A DNA stretch of 64,000 nt from Solen grandis (lineage: Eukaryota > Mollusca > Bivalvia > Adapedonta > Solenidae), in the NCBI GenBank assembly GCA_021229015.1, contig CM037795.1, positions 18,440,212 to 18,504,211 of the forward strand, written 5' to 3'. How positions within the stretch are numbered: position 1 is the first letter of the stretch; each line of letters opens with the position of its first letter. Position numbers and translations under genes: made by a program. A model generated the notes under the pieces. The model was not told the DNA's origin and made no database searches. It worked only from the letters and a program-made list of their open reading frames with translations. Of the stretch, positions 12,701 to 24,246 are shown piece after piece.

Positions 12701-15700
12701 AACCTTTCGTGTTGGCGCCCTTTGTTTGTCGTGTCTTCGTGTCTTTGCCCCGAAACGCGAAAGGCGAAATAACGACAATGTTGCAGATTTCGGTTTTCGT
12801 CCTTTCGCCTCGAAAGGCGAAAGTCGAAATAACGAAAATGACTGTACGTTTCGGGTTTCGCCTTCCAAAGGCCTAGTTTGTTCAATTTGTTCATATGAAC
12901 ACTTTTCATTTAATTTGCATTGTTTTGTTTAAGATGCATTCAACATTTTCCTTATCCCGTCGAAGACCGGGATACTCGTATTCACAATCCATTTAACATT
13001 CACATCTAATAGTTAAAACAAAGTCTTTCTATTAACGGATACTCAAAACCGTACAAAAATGAGATACATGTATATTTACAACATCCATGATACGGAAAAT
13101 ATATTTGGAAGCTTCAGTGAAAACATATTTCAATTGTAGCATAATTGAACCGCTTGAAACTCTATTTATTGTTCAGGCACATTAACTTGTAATGATTTAA
13201 AAAAAGCTAACATAAATTTATACTTATACGTAAGCATCTACATATAATGTGTATTAAAACATCATTTTATTACTCAAAAGGATATTATCGGCGTATATAT
13301 TCTGCTGCAGTGAAATATTTACAGCAAGTATGCATATGTGTAAACGTTCTGCGCATGTCTACCGGAAGGCGAAACCCGAAGCGTTGTCATTTTCGTTATT
13401 TCGACTTTCGCCTTTCGAGGCGAAAGGACGACAATACGAAATCTGCAACATTGTCGTTATTTCGACCTTCGCGTTTCGGGGCGAAGACACGAAGACACGA
13501 CAAACAAAGGGCGCCAACACGAAAGGTTTCGACCCGCGGACACGAAACATTCAAAGGCGAAACTTTTCGTCCTTTCGCCTGTTAAAATTTCGTTATTTCG
13601 CCTGATGGCATGTTTTCTTATTTCGCCTTCGCCTTTCGGGGCGAAGACACGACAACACGAAATGGCAGAAATCAGCCACCATAGCTTACTGACACGATGT
13701 TGTCGTGTTGATGTGACCTAATACTGTCATAGCCTCATCCACTGTGTTGTGGTTTTGCAATCTAGTAGTTTTATTACCAACTGATATCAACTACAGTTAA
13801 TATGGTATTATTGGCAGCAAAAATTATAGTATCTACTGATTACAATACAGAATTGGCAGATCAAACTTAGCACTCACAGAATCAATCCTGTGGTATACAA
13901 AACTACATATAATTAATAATTGGCAGAATCAAGCTTGTGATATCACCTATTCTTTAAGATACTATTAAGCTTAGTATTCACAGAATCAATCTTGTGGTAT
14001 CACCAAAATTATATGATTTAGCATTGGCAGAATCAAGCTTAGCATAATTGACAGAATCAAACTTGTGGTATCAATTGGTATTCGTAACGCATCTTTTACG
14101 CGTTACTATATAGAGTAATACTATTGATTGCTTCTGTTTACGTATCATATTCATCAATTTGAAATCATGCTATAGATCAGTAAAATATGAATCGCTCATA
14201 TTTTTATATTTTTCAAATATTACAATCACAAGAGTAGTGGGTTGTCACGCACTGTATCACTGACTTTGTTTCATCCATGATGACGAGATCCACTGTGTAT
14301 TTCAGCTTGGTTACATTGAGCTGGGGGGCAATCAGGAGACCCAGGTGTGCAATGGAGAACCCTCTAAAGACGACATTAGTAAGTCTTGATTTCACGTACA
14401 GTATTAGACTTGTGGAGTTATATATATATATAGTTTTGTCCTTACATGCAAATCCATCATAATCTATACGAGAAGCTTTAAGTGTCATTTATAATATTGG
14501 ACCACTGGTATAAAAATATGTATTTGTGTTATACTTTCCACAGTCACAACCACTGTGAAACACGAAATCCATACGACAACAACGCAATCTACGACGACAA
14601 TGCAGCCTACGATCAAAGGTAAGGAAAAAGTTGGATGGCGAATTAAAAGTAAAGACAGAGAAAATTGGTACATTGCATATGTTGATCTTTTTAAAACATT
14701 GTCAAATTGATTTTTTGTTAACTTGTCGACAGACCACCGCTTTAGAGCATGGGCACATTACTGCAATAGAATATAGCAGCAAGATTCTACCTTTTATCAG
14801 AATTAAAAATGGAAAATATGGATGTTTAATGGAAAATAACATCTTAATACGTCTGCATAATCGATTGTTAATTATTGTCATACGTCAAATCTATAGTTCT
14901 TGGTAATCGGTTCAGACCGGAGATTCCCGATTAGGTAAAACTTACTCTGTGTTTCAGCGAACGTGACGGGCACTCCGTTACAGTATGTGGGTATCGGATA
15001 CAGTCTGCTCGACGGTAACCCTGATGGAAGTACCACAGCGTCCCATCAAGATCCCGGGCTGTTGCTGAATCAGAGAATATTCCAGGTGTCTACCAACCTG
15101 TGTGTCTGCACTTTCATACAGATACGTTCTTGCTTCTACCTTTTCCATGTTTATCAAAAATAATTATAATTAAAATCACGTAGATCAACAGTTTAACATG
15201 GCACAAAATACATGATATCTCATGATTTTTCTCTCCGCATAGCTGACGGAAGGAACAAATCACCGTGCTCAAGAAGCAACATTCAATCTCACCAATTCCT
15301 GTATACAGTCAAACAACCAAGTTCTCCTCAACACCGGATATGCCTACCAGCGCCACCTTCTGGACTCAATTACAGACATAGGTAAGAACAGAGGTCTAAC
15401 AGTATCATTCTAAACCCTGAACAAACATGACAAAACCAATGAATACAAAAGAAACAAAAATTTTAACTACACAATCAATGTTCCTTTTGTTTCGGCTAAT
15501 CATTAACTAAAGCATTATCGCAAGATATAGCTACAAATTAACTTTTGGAATGAAGTATCCATGTTGATGTTTCTAGAAATAAATGTATGATATGGATATA
15601 AATACAAACTAAAATTATGATGTATCTACACTGAATCTACATCTAAATACACTAATTGTTTCATGCAATTTTTCAGGTTTCAATCAAGATCTCTTATCTA

Positions 15701-17159
15701 ATGCATTTGTCTACAATAAAGGTATGATTTTTCTTTTCACTTCAAATTGTCCTGGTAGAGTTTTCTATTTTCTGTTTCCGGATAGCGTAGTGGTTAACGC
15801 ACTGATTTTTCTCCAATGCAACCCTGATTCGATCCCAGGTTGGTCCGCTGTTGTATGTAAAAGTGTATGGGTCTCCCGTTCGGACACGTGGGGTTTCTCC
15901 GGTTACTCAAAGTCGATGTCGCTTTTATTCAAACCGCTGTAAAAGAAATAAAATTTAAACTTTTATTTTAAATCTCTAGGTCTAGCTTTTATACATGAAA
16001 ATTATGTTGAAATTTACCCTCTTATTTTGTTTCACTGTGATCTTTTTTGGATGTAACAAAGCTATCTTCTTTGATGTTTAATTGTCCATTTCTTTAGTCT
16101 TTATTATGTTTGATATTGTTTATCCAACCTCCCAGATTTCATGACACTTCAGCAGTCCGTGGAGTCTTCCACACATCCGGTGTATAGAGACACATTTGCC
16201 ACGTGCAAACTGGGTACAGCTCGGATAACCTTGGACAATGACAAAGCCGTCATTGTCACCGAGGAGTTTGCTGAGGCAGTTTGCAAGCTTCCACTGAACT
16301 TCCAGGATCTAATACCCTACATGCAGTTTATTGATCAGTGGGGAACGGTAGTTATTTGAATTCCTTATAACCAAATTATAATTTTATTTTGAACAAGACA
16401 ATCTAAAATTGTTTCAAATCTAAAATTTCATTATGTTTAAAGAGATAATAATTACACTTTATTGACTAGAACAACACAAAATCGGTGCCTGTTATATAGC
16501 TCTATGCGGAAGGTTTCTTGATAAAGTTATGTAAAATAAAATAGTGAACTAATTTTCATTTGAAATTATCAGTTTAATTGTTTGTTGGAAAACCAGAACT
16601 AGTGATAAGCCAATTTTCTTTTAGGGGATCGTTACGGGAGTGACGTTGGGAACACTTTCACACGAAAGATATCGAACCAGCGTTAAGGAGGTGTTCAACG
16701 TTGCTAAGCAACAGGTAAATCCAATTCACATTTAAATTTATATAAACAACCCGCTAAAATCCTTGCTATATCTTTATACTTCACACACTTCTGTATATCA
16801 TTATTTTAAATAAAAACGTCGAATTTAGACATGCAGTCTTTTTAAACTTTCTTTTACTTTATCGTGTTAGCGTAAAATATAAATATTATTTTAATAGAAT
16901 CCAAGTATAATCCAACATGGCGGCTCCTACAACGGCTTCCCATCCTCTATAACAATCAACGCGACACAGTTTGGTATCAAAACAAACTTAGGAACTCTCA
17001 CTTCCTCTTATACGGTTGGTACCCATACTCATCCTCAACCAGTCAACCTTCAGCTGGAGCCCGTCAGTGCAGCTCTAGACTTTAAGTATTGGAATCAAGT
17101 AAGTGATACATACTCTGTGATAACGAAATCTCTTCAATAAAGAAAGGTATACACAGAAT

Positions 17160-17190
<31 letters not shown>

Positions 17191-20100
17191 GTTTATTTAC
17201 CTCAGTCCTTAAAAAAAGTCAAATTGATGTGTCCATTATGGAATTTAGTTAGGCCTTCGACGTTGTTCACCATGATAGGCTCTTGCATAAATTGTCTCAT
17301 TACGGCATTAGAAACTTTATAGTGAATAACTGCATTCCTGGGTCACCAGATTCAGCAAGTTGTACTCAATGGAAATCTCTTTCATAAAGCACCAGTTCTA
17401 TTAGCCTCCGTGGGGTCTCTTCTATTTTACCTGTGGAATTCTCTCCCACAAAATGTAGTTAGCGTCGACTCGGTCCTTTGAATTCAAGTCGGCGCTGGCT
17501 GTACGTACTTAAAATGCATCATAATTCTAATTTCTTCTGCTTTAATTTTTAACATACGCACACTCTTTTTCTTGCACCAAAACCATCGTAGATTATTCAT
17601 GTTTCTCTAGGCCATGTTTAAACATATGGAATAATCGGGCCAGTTAATCTAGAGTCATTGATTTACAAAAGAAGGAACTACTGGTATGTCTTTTACGTCA
17701 CTTGCTCTAAGGTGAACTATGATATTAAACCAATATACCAGGTGTTATACCTTCTGTAACTTCTTTTTTTATCAAAAAGTGTTTGTTTTATCTTTAGTGT
17801 TGGCAACGAGTATCTAGATGCTGGTGGAAAATTCAGTGGGATTCAAACATAAACTTATGGTTCTGAACCAGTTACTGATTGGTCAGTTTAAATCAGCAGG
17901 TTATACCGAGAATCGACGTACCTCTCATGATTTGTTTGTTGCAATTTTCAACATAATGGCGTTTTGAATGAAATTGTTTCCCTTTTATTTCAAAAGCACT
18001 AGTATTCAGTTGAGCGAAATAGGACTATTTTGGTCCTGAAAAGTATGAGATTATGTCGTATAGTTGCAGACTATGGGGTGTAGGGATTGTTTTGGTAATT
18101 TAGCACCAATGCGTGTTGCAGAACTTGCTCAGGTATAAGATAAGGAATCAGATATTCATTCAAAATACGTAGAACGTTATAGGAAGGGACATAGAACAAA
18201 TGAAACTGATTTGTTATTTACGTATTTTTATGCAGCTTTAATTTTATTTCAGATTTTGGGGCATCTAGAAGCGAGGGGCACGTGCCCAGATCACCTTGAT
18301 AACCATACACTAGCGCTCATACGGACAAACCTGAAAACGGCCCTGACACAATACGTCGGCTACCGGAATCAACTGTCGGGATATAAACATGCCCTGCTCA
18401 AGGGTAGGGATTTCTTTTTTTCAAAATGATGCTTGTGTTTTCTCCATTTTCGAATTTAAGTGCAGTTGACATAAATTTTAAGAAACCTTTACATTAAAAG
18501 TCACTCAAAAAAGATATTTTTTTCATTGTTCGTTAACAGTTAATTATCAGTACGACTCAAGCATTGTGTAATAGAAATACCCGTCTCTTCCCCCAGACTC
18601 CCTTCTCCATGTTCCGGTCACGTGGCCATACGGAACGTATACCCTGATGGAGCCAGTGTCCGGATGTCCAGGATCTGGCGCCACCTGGCGGACGGGGTCT
18701 CGTTTTTATGATACTGAAGATTCGGACTCGCACAATATTTATTCTGGGGGTGTGGAACAGACACTGAAAGGTAAGATATATATATATATATATTGTTGTC
18801 TTTCTTCAAGATGAAAAAAAAATAGATAAACAACCAAAATGATTTACAGTGCATTTTTTTTTCACTTGAAAAAGTAAGGCAAAATCGCAAATATCATACG
18901 TTGATTAGTTTTTTTTTCAAACTTCGAACTAATGCGGCAACAAATACATTTAAGTCCGCAATTTGCATCAGGTGCGTTTAAATAGATTTAAACATCATTT
19001 CGTAACTACCTAGGCTCATTAATTCAATGAAATCAGCAATCAAGATCATGACACCGTGGATACACTGAGTGTTTTAAAAAGTAAAATGATCTAAATGACA
19101 GGAATCAATGTCATGTTCCCCCTCACCCCCGGACCTAGAGACTTTCTCTGTAATTCTATGTGAAACCCTTGATTGTATTATTGTAATCGCCGATGATTGG
19201 TCGATGAATAAATTAGCATAAATTTCAGTATGGTTTCATGTGCTTGATTGCGGTTGAAGCACAGCATGCTGTTAGTTGGTCCCAAGTCATTATATGGTTT
19301 TCACATGTTCCTGCCAATGGAGGACGTGACTTCACGAGACTTCACACTGGTTCCCACCTTTTTAAGGTCACATACTATTTAGCGGGCGAACATATCACTA
19401 CTCTTACATCCACCAAGTAACCATGCACGGCTTTAAATATTGAAAATATCAATATTCTCTCTGATACTGACATATACAGAAACAACATGTAATAATAATC
19501 CAATTTCAGGAAGTTTTTACTCAAACAATATGGAGACGCATTTTTGCACCAAAACCGCTACATCGACAACTTCAACGGACGGACATTGGCCCCGGGGAAA
19601 CTTCTGTATCATGATGTACGGAGGGAACTGTCCAGCAGGTAAGAGAATGAAACCCTTGTAACAATAGAGTCATCCGTAAGTCTTGTAATCGTATCATTAT
19701 TATACCTCATGTATTTTTTCTGTGTGTAAACTACAAGTACATATATAGATGCAATATTACCGTGTGACATTTTTACTGGTATACTCGTGTGCTGTACATG
19801 TAAAGTTTAATACACGTAACTTGTATTCTTCCATCTGTTTTGTTCAAACGTTCATTGAAATGCATTCAACTCAGGCCCTTGTCAATTTACAGACGAGAAC
19901 AAGTAACAGTTTTTACAGAATATTTTTTTCGAAATTGTTATTACAGGTTTCACAAGCGGCTATGTATACTGGGACGATGAGGATTCAAACAACGGAAACC
20001 GAGTCAGTGGTGTACTCCCTACCGGAAGTTATAACGAAAACACCAAAATATACTACTGCTGCAGGTACATTCTTTTTGTTCCCTAACTAAACATTCTGAA

Positions 20101-20888
20101 AAATGATAAAGACTCAGGCTAGCCGAAACTCTGTTCAGATCGATTAGTCATAGCAGCTCTGACCTCTCCAGATTTTCTGTCAGTGTTATATCTCTTCCTT
20201 ACATCCTGGTTCCTGGCTTAAAGACCTTCTCAGCGCATTGGGTTTTTTGCTCTTCTGCAAAACAATCCCATATTTCAACAATTTTAAAAAAGAGAAATGT
20301 GTCATTTAGATTTACATTAAAAACACAATCAATCCCTGTCTTCTCCTCTTTTATATTTTCGAACAAAAACGCAGATTTTTAAAGGCATCCAATACTGAAT
20401 TGACAAAAGATCAGTTAGCTGAGTGATGTATCTCATCTGATTCACCTGAACCTTCTTAAGATCAGTTAGCTTAGTGATGTATCTCATCTGATCCACCTGA
20501 ACCTTCTTAAGATCAGTTAGCTTAGTGATGTATCTCATCTGATCCACCTGAACCTTCTTCAGGTAATAATTGTTTCAGTTTGTAAACCCAACTACATATA
20601 TCATCATGGTTGTTTTTTACCCTTAACAGGGCTGATGGTCCAGTTTCTACTGCAATCCTCTTACCACGTGATCGGCCATTCGTGCTTCTTCGGTTCGGAA
20701 ACACGTGCCAGAGCGTGCTGGGCATGAAGAGTAGAGAGGTGTCCATCCGCTGGGATGACGAGGACTCATCCAACAAGGACTCGTTCAGTGGTGCCCATCC
20801 CCTTGACAACGGAGGCTCAAATGATCACTTGCTGCACTTCTGTTACTACACACCCTCGGGTTCCGGTCTGCCTCCCATTATAGGGTGA
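9790..20888 (+). CDS. MACPF-ApeC (apextrin-type) secreted protein, copy B, complete
   Basis: Coding exons: 9790-9792 (ATG only), 11163-11396, 14306-14378, 14544-14618, 14958-15085, 15243-15381, 15677-15721, 16136-16347, 16625-16714, 16898-17098, 18253-18403, 18597-18770, 19510-19638, 19947-20064, 20630-20888. The sum is 2031 nt, 676 residues plus stop, with all phases compatible. Residues 1-24 form a signal peptide (MGWMWIAVQNVAIVM..., cleavage likely after GIEA). Residues 25-103 are a Cys-containing domain with FAEVQFEKQLGYIEL, perhaps SH3b-like (inference). Residues 104-128 are a Thr-rich linker. Residues about 130-400 are a MACPF domain (YVGIGYSLLDGNP, SCIQSNNQ, QWGTGIVTGVTLGT). Residues about 455-668 are ApeC with paired WPxG, CP and WDDED motifs and conserved Cys. 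It lies head-to-tail between copies A and C. From the family it is likely a secreted pore-forming or bacteria-binding immune protein; the target is unknown. Confidence 0.92.
12487..13682. mobile_element. Fold-back (long-TIR) DNA transposon with 8-bp TSD
   Basis: A 1196-bp element in intron 2 of copy B. It starts ATGGTGGCTGATTTCTGCC and ends with the exact reverse complement. It is flanked by the perfect direct repeat AGCTTACT (12479-12486 and 13683-13690). The inverted arms (about 12487-12867 and 13363-13682) are packed with subrepeats of GCGAAAGGCGAAATAACG type. The left arm has about 60 bp near 12565-12625 that the right arm lacks. The 0.5-kb centre is AT-rich without an open frame. An 8-bp TSD fits hAT-like non-autonomous elements; the superfamily is inferred from TSD length only. 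Confidence 0.85.
13855..14080 (+). repeat. Degenerate minisatellite in intron 2 of copy B
   Basis: Diverged repeats of (G)GCAGAATCAAGCTTGTGGTATCAC type. The same motif, as GGGAGAATCAAGCTTGTTGTAT, forms the large array in intron 2 of copy C (29308-30193), so the repeat predates the gene duplication. Confidence 0.6.
15775..15945 (+). mobile_element. tRNA-derived SINE
   Basis: Has an A-box-like stretch (TAGCGTAGTGGTTAACGC, about 15783-15800) and a B-box-like GATTCGATCCC (about 15825), spaced as in a tRNA. A core with CACGTGGGGTTTCTCCGGTT follows. It lies in the intron between exons 7 and 8 of copy B. Confidence 0.65.
17160..17192 (+). repeat. (TC)n microsatellite
   Basis: A run of CT dinucleotides with one interruption, in intron 10 of copy B, directly before a LINE remnant. 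Confidence 0.8.
17205..17510 (+). mobile_element. Decayed LINE reverse-transcriptase fragment
   Basis: Conceptual translation with frameshifts gives AFDVVHHDRLLHKLSHYGI, then FLGHQIQQVVLNGNL, then LWNSLPQNVVSVDSV and EFKSAL. These match, in order, the RT block AFDxVxHxxLLxKLxxYGI, the Q-x-V-x-x-NG region and the typical C-terminal WNSLPxxVVxAxSxxxFKxxL of CR1/Jockey-type LINEs. The catalytic block is deleted and stops are present, so it is a dead fragment. It lies in intron 10 of copy B. Confidence 0.7.
20410..20563 (+). repeat. 51-bp tandem repeat, 3 units
   Basis: Three units of GATCAGTTAGCTTAGTGATG followed by TATCTCATCTGATCCACCTGAACCTTCTTAA type, ending about 65 bases before the last exon of copy B. 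It is absent at the equivalent site of copy A. Confidence 0.75.
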
Positions 20889-20933
20889 TCTCTGGAGATG
20901 GAGGCAGTTTTGACCGTTATATAAGGCAAAATT

Positions 20934-20939
20934 AATAAA
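20934..20939 (+). promoter_or_regulatory. Poly(A) signal AATAAA of copy B
   Basis: Canonical AATAAA in AAATTAATAAACAATTAAA, 46 bases after the TGA. Confidence 0.55.
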
Positions 20940-21369
20940 CAATTAAAAAAAATAAACACATTGTGTAGTTGATATGTTTAATACCTAAAATATCTCAGAC
21001 AGTCGTAAGCACCAATGCTCATTTGCGTGCCTCTTGCAGCGATTAAGGCTCCGACGTGGGCTGTGTATATTATCTTTACTTCAAATCTAATTGTAGTGAG
21101 TTAAATAACGTTAAAGATATATTTGACCGGTTTAGATAATTTTCACATGTTCTCCCATAAAGTTTAACTTCCTGCTTAAGACCACCTGTGAGATGGTACG
21201 GCCACACGAAACCGCTGGTCATGTAATGAACACACTCACGATAGCCCTTTTTAATCGATACGCACATTAATACAGCGAATAACACAACAAAATGAGTTTG
21301 AGACAGTGAAAGATAGCAACATTTGAAATGGAAAAGAGCTGAAACAGATAAGAAAAACTTTAACACTAA

Positions 21370-21990
21370 CTAAATGAATTACAATATTTAAGAATTAAAA
21401 TCATTAGAGGTAGAGCTAATTGGATTGAAAATAATAAAACATTTTTAAGTATTTTTTAAATTTATCTAAATCAAACTTCACAAAAATATTTCTTTTCTAG
21501 AAAAAGCAGATTATATCATCAGATTCTTATTTAATGATGAAAACTTCTAGTTATTACAAACAGTTAAATATGTAAGCACTGCTAGAAATTATCATAACAT
21601 GAAACAAATAATATTACATGTGGAAGGCTATTTTACTGTTACGAATATAATAAAAGCAATGGTTGTGACGTTTTAACATCTAACTTCTTCAAAATAATTC
21701 GGAAAAAAACTTTGTAAATTTGTTGCTTAAAAGGGAACTTTCTCCCCATTATCTTAAACCAGGAACTATCATCTACATTCTGAAAGAGAACGGACCTATT
21801 TTCTTTTCAAATGTTATGTATGAATTAGCATCTGATAGAATAGCAAACAGATGAAGAACAGCATTCGGTGAGTTAATTTCCAAAGAAAAATTTGGTTTTA
21901 TTCAGGGCAGACATTTAAGTGAAAATACCGGAATGTTATAGGATATTATGAACGTTGCGAAGACAGATGTTGAAGTGATGTATCTTTAAT
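21370..21990 (+). mobile_element. Decayed non-LTR retrotransposon (L1-like RT) remnant
   Basis: In broken frames the block reads KIIRGRANWIEN, GTIIYILKENG, MYELASDRIANR and, at about 21859-21965, AFGELISKEKFGFIQGRHL then SENTGML*DIMNVAK. This follows the order of L1-type RT motifs (SRARW, GVITLIPK, DYKILxKxLANRL, ISxxQxGFxxGRxIxENI). Internal stops and missing downstream motifs make it inactive. Confidence 0.65.
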
Positions 21991-23115
21991 TCAATAAAAG
22001 TTGCGTTATTACGTAAGTAACGTATTACATGTACATTATTATCACAAAATACTGTATTGTTATATTAAGCAATATCAAAAACCTATCAGCATAAGTAAAA
22101 AGCATATATAAAAGTACATATTGATATAAATGGAATAACCGCATGATTGTCTAGTTTTTGGATACTGAATTTCGGATTTTATTTCTTTTAAGTGTTATAT
22201 GAATATTTTAGACTAGATTTCAATTCTGCAAACGTGGGGCAAATTTCTTTTTTCTTTACATAGAAAAAATTATCTAATAAATTCTAAAAACAATAAATCC
22301 TATTCACGTGTACTTTTTTCTTACTATCATTTTCTTTCAAAAATATATAATCTTTCAAAATATATATATTTTTTATTTCCAACGAAGTTTTGATAAAACG
22401 GCATTCCAAGGATATATGTACAAGCGTTACTTCTATGTCATTACATTAAGTTCATAATGCATTTGACTACAAATTTCATCTTATGAAACAATGTATTTGT
22501 TGCCAGTTTATGTTTATTATTCTTTTTTGAAATCATTGTATATATGCATCAATTATAAATAGTTGATACAAGAATTCTTGTGTAATTATAGGTACAATGC
22601 AATAAAACAGTAACACGTGCATGATATTGTTAATTATTTTCTTTTCAAAAATCTATTCGAATATCTATTAATTTAAAACATTTTCCTCTGGAATTCACAA
22701 TATATAATTTGACATTTTACCAATAAAATTTGTAATTAGAGCTAAAAAAATAACGTCGCCGTAATTCAAAGAGATGATACATATATATGTATATATAATT
22801 GATAATAGGCCAAAACTAAGCCTTAATTAAGCCAAAACCATAAGGATAAGAACAGATTTATGAAAAACCCTATTTGTCAAGTATAAAACCTTATTAATTT
22901 ACTCGCAGGCTTATCAAACTTTATACAGCTTCTCATTAACGCCTCATTTCGATTGGAAATGCAACCCGTACCCCTGCTGAACATTTAAACTTATTTGCGG
23001 GTGATGTCATATATTTATGTCCCGAACATTGCTGCTGTCTACGTCATATATACTGATGAATTCGTCATTGATGAAATAATCATATCAAATGCAATCACTA
23101 ATTGGATGTATAAGG
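21991..23115. other. AT-rich spacer, nothing recognised
   Basis: Part of the 5.2-kb spacer between copies B and C. Poly-A/T runs and TATA repeats only; no exon, RNA gene or identifiable element seen. Confidence 0.4.
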
Positions 23116-23211
23116 CATAACTAAACTCTAAATTACAAAACTATACCAGTCGAGTGAAAAGTATGGAACGCCACAGCTGTTTTCAATGGAACACCACAGC
23201 TGTCTTATGTT
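23116..23211 (+). repeat. Left copy of about 95-bp direct repeat flanking a LINE
   Basis: CATAACTAAACTCTAAATTA through CACAGCTGTCTTATGTT recurs at 24247-24340 with only small differences (CTATACCAG versus CTACCAG; TTCAATGG versus TTCTATGG). It reads as an unusually long target-site duplication around the element between. Confidence 0.75.
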
Positions 23212-24078
23212 TCACGTGCCGCTACAAGAAGTGTGCGGAGATCTGCTTCGGCTGTACCTTATCGCAGAAACAATAGTGTGTCCGTAGATAGAGTGGCGAG
23301 TAGGGTGAAATCTCATAACAATGAGCGTGAACCACCGCAGCAGTTGGGCACGTGCATAACAGGGATTGATCCGTCCTCCGGTCAACATGACGTGGGACAG
23401 TCGTCGCAAACCCCCGGTGTTCGTAGTTAACGGTGCACGGGGAAGGTGCAACTGCGATGCGTTTTATTAAATGTTCAGGGTTTAGTAACAAAAAGAACAA
23501 ATAAACTCAAAAGTGAAGAATTGATAAAATTGTTTGAAAATAATGACATACTTTTATTTACTGAAAGTTGGACTGATGAGTTTTCTTCTCTTGATGTTGA
23601 TAATTTTACATATTTCCATTTACACAGATCTCATAATAAAAAAAGATCATTTCTTACAAAATTGGAACAGTCGTCTCCAGAATTCAAGTCGTGCTATATT
23701 TTATAGATCAGTTTGTGAATTTAAACTTCAACCATACTTAAACATTTTGCAAAGTTCACAGTTCTTAAGAGTCATATCACAATTACGTATGTCATCACAT
23801 AGGTTGGAAATAGAAGCTGATAGATGGACAAGGCCGATACGTACTCCTCCGGAATTAAGAAAATGTAAATTTTGTAATCAAGTTGAAGATGAGTACCATT
23901 TTGTTTTAGAATGCTCTCTTTATTTAACACTCAGGAAATTTTTGGAAAAGACCTAGTATGTTTAAACTTATTTTTATTTAAAAATTTTTTTAAATTATAT
24001 TTTTGAATATAACATATTTTTCTATCTATGTATTTCATGTATTACGTTATTTTGACTGTTGATTGTACCTTCTCCACC

Positions 24079-24119
<41 letters not shown>

Positions 24120-24246
24120 TTGTCATTATGTGATGTTTGATATTTAAACACTATCTTTGCTGTCTGTCTTGCTATGTATGTATATTGCATTTGTACCACT
24201 TGGGCAAGTATGCCTACTGGTTTAAATAAAATATTCTATTCTATTC
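23212..24246 (+). mobile_element. Internally deleted LINE (endonuclease start plus C-terminal end)
   Basis: A frame near 23446 encodes LLNVQGLVTKRTNKL and LLFTESWTDE, the start of an APE-type LINE endonuclease. After a deletion junction near 23640-23660, another frame encodes RMSSHRLEIEADRW, RKCKFCNQVEDEYHFVLEC and LYLTLRKFL, a C-terminal CCHC-like end seen in LINE ORF2. The RT core is missing. The 3' end is TAAATAAAATATTCTATTCT followed directly by the right direct repeat, so the tail is a TATTC microsatellite rather than poly(A). A C-run then (CT)n occurs at 24076-24117. Confidence 0.75.

Noticed and set aside
12560..12932. Overlapping Arg-rich open frames on both strands at 12.56-12.93 kb and 13.25-13.60 kb
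   Set aside because: They arise from the CGAAAGGCGAAATAACG subrepeats of the fold-back element and mirror each other across its arms.
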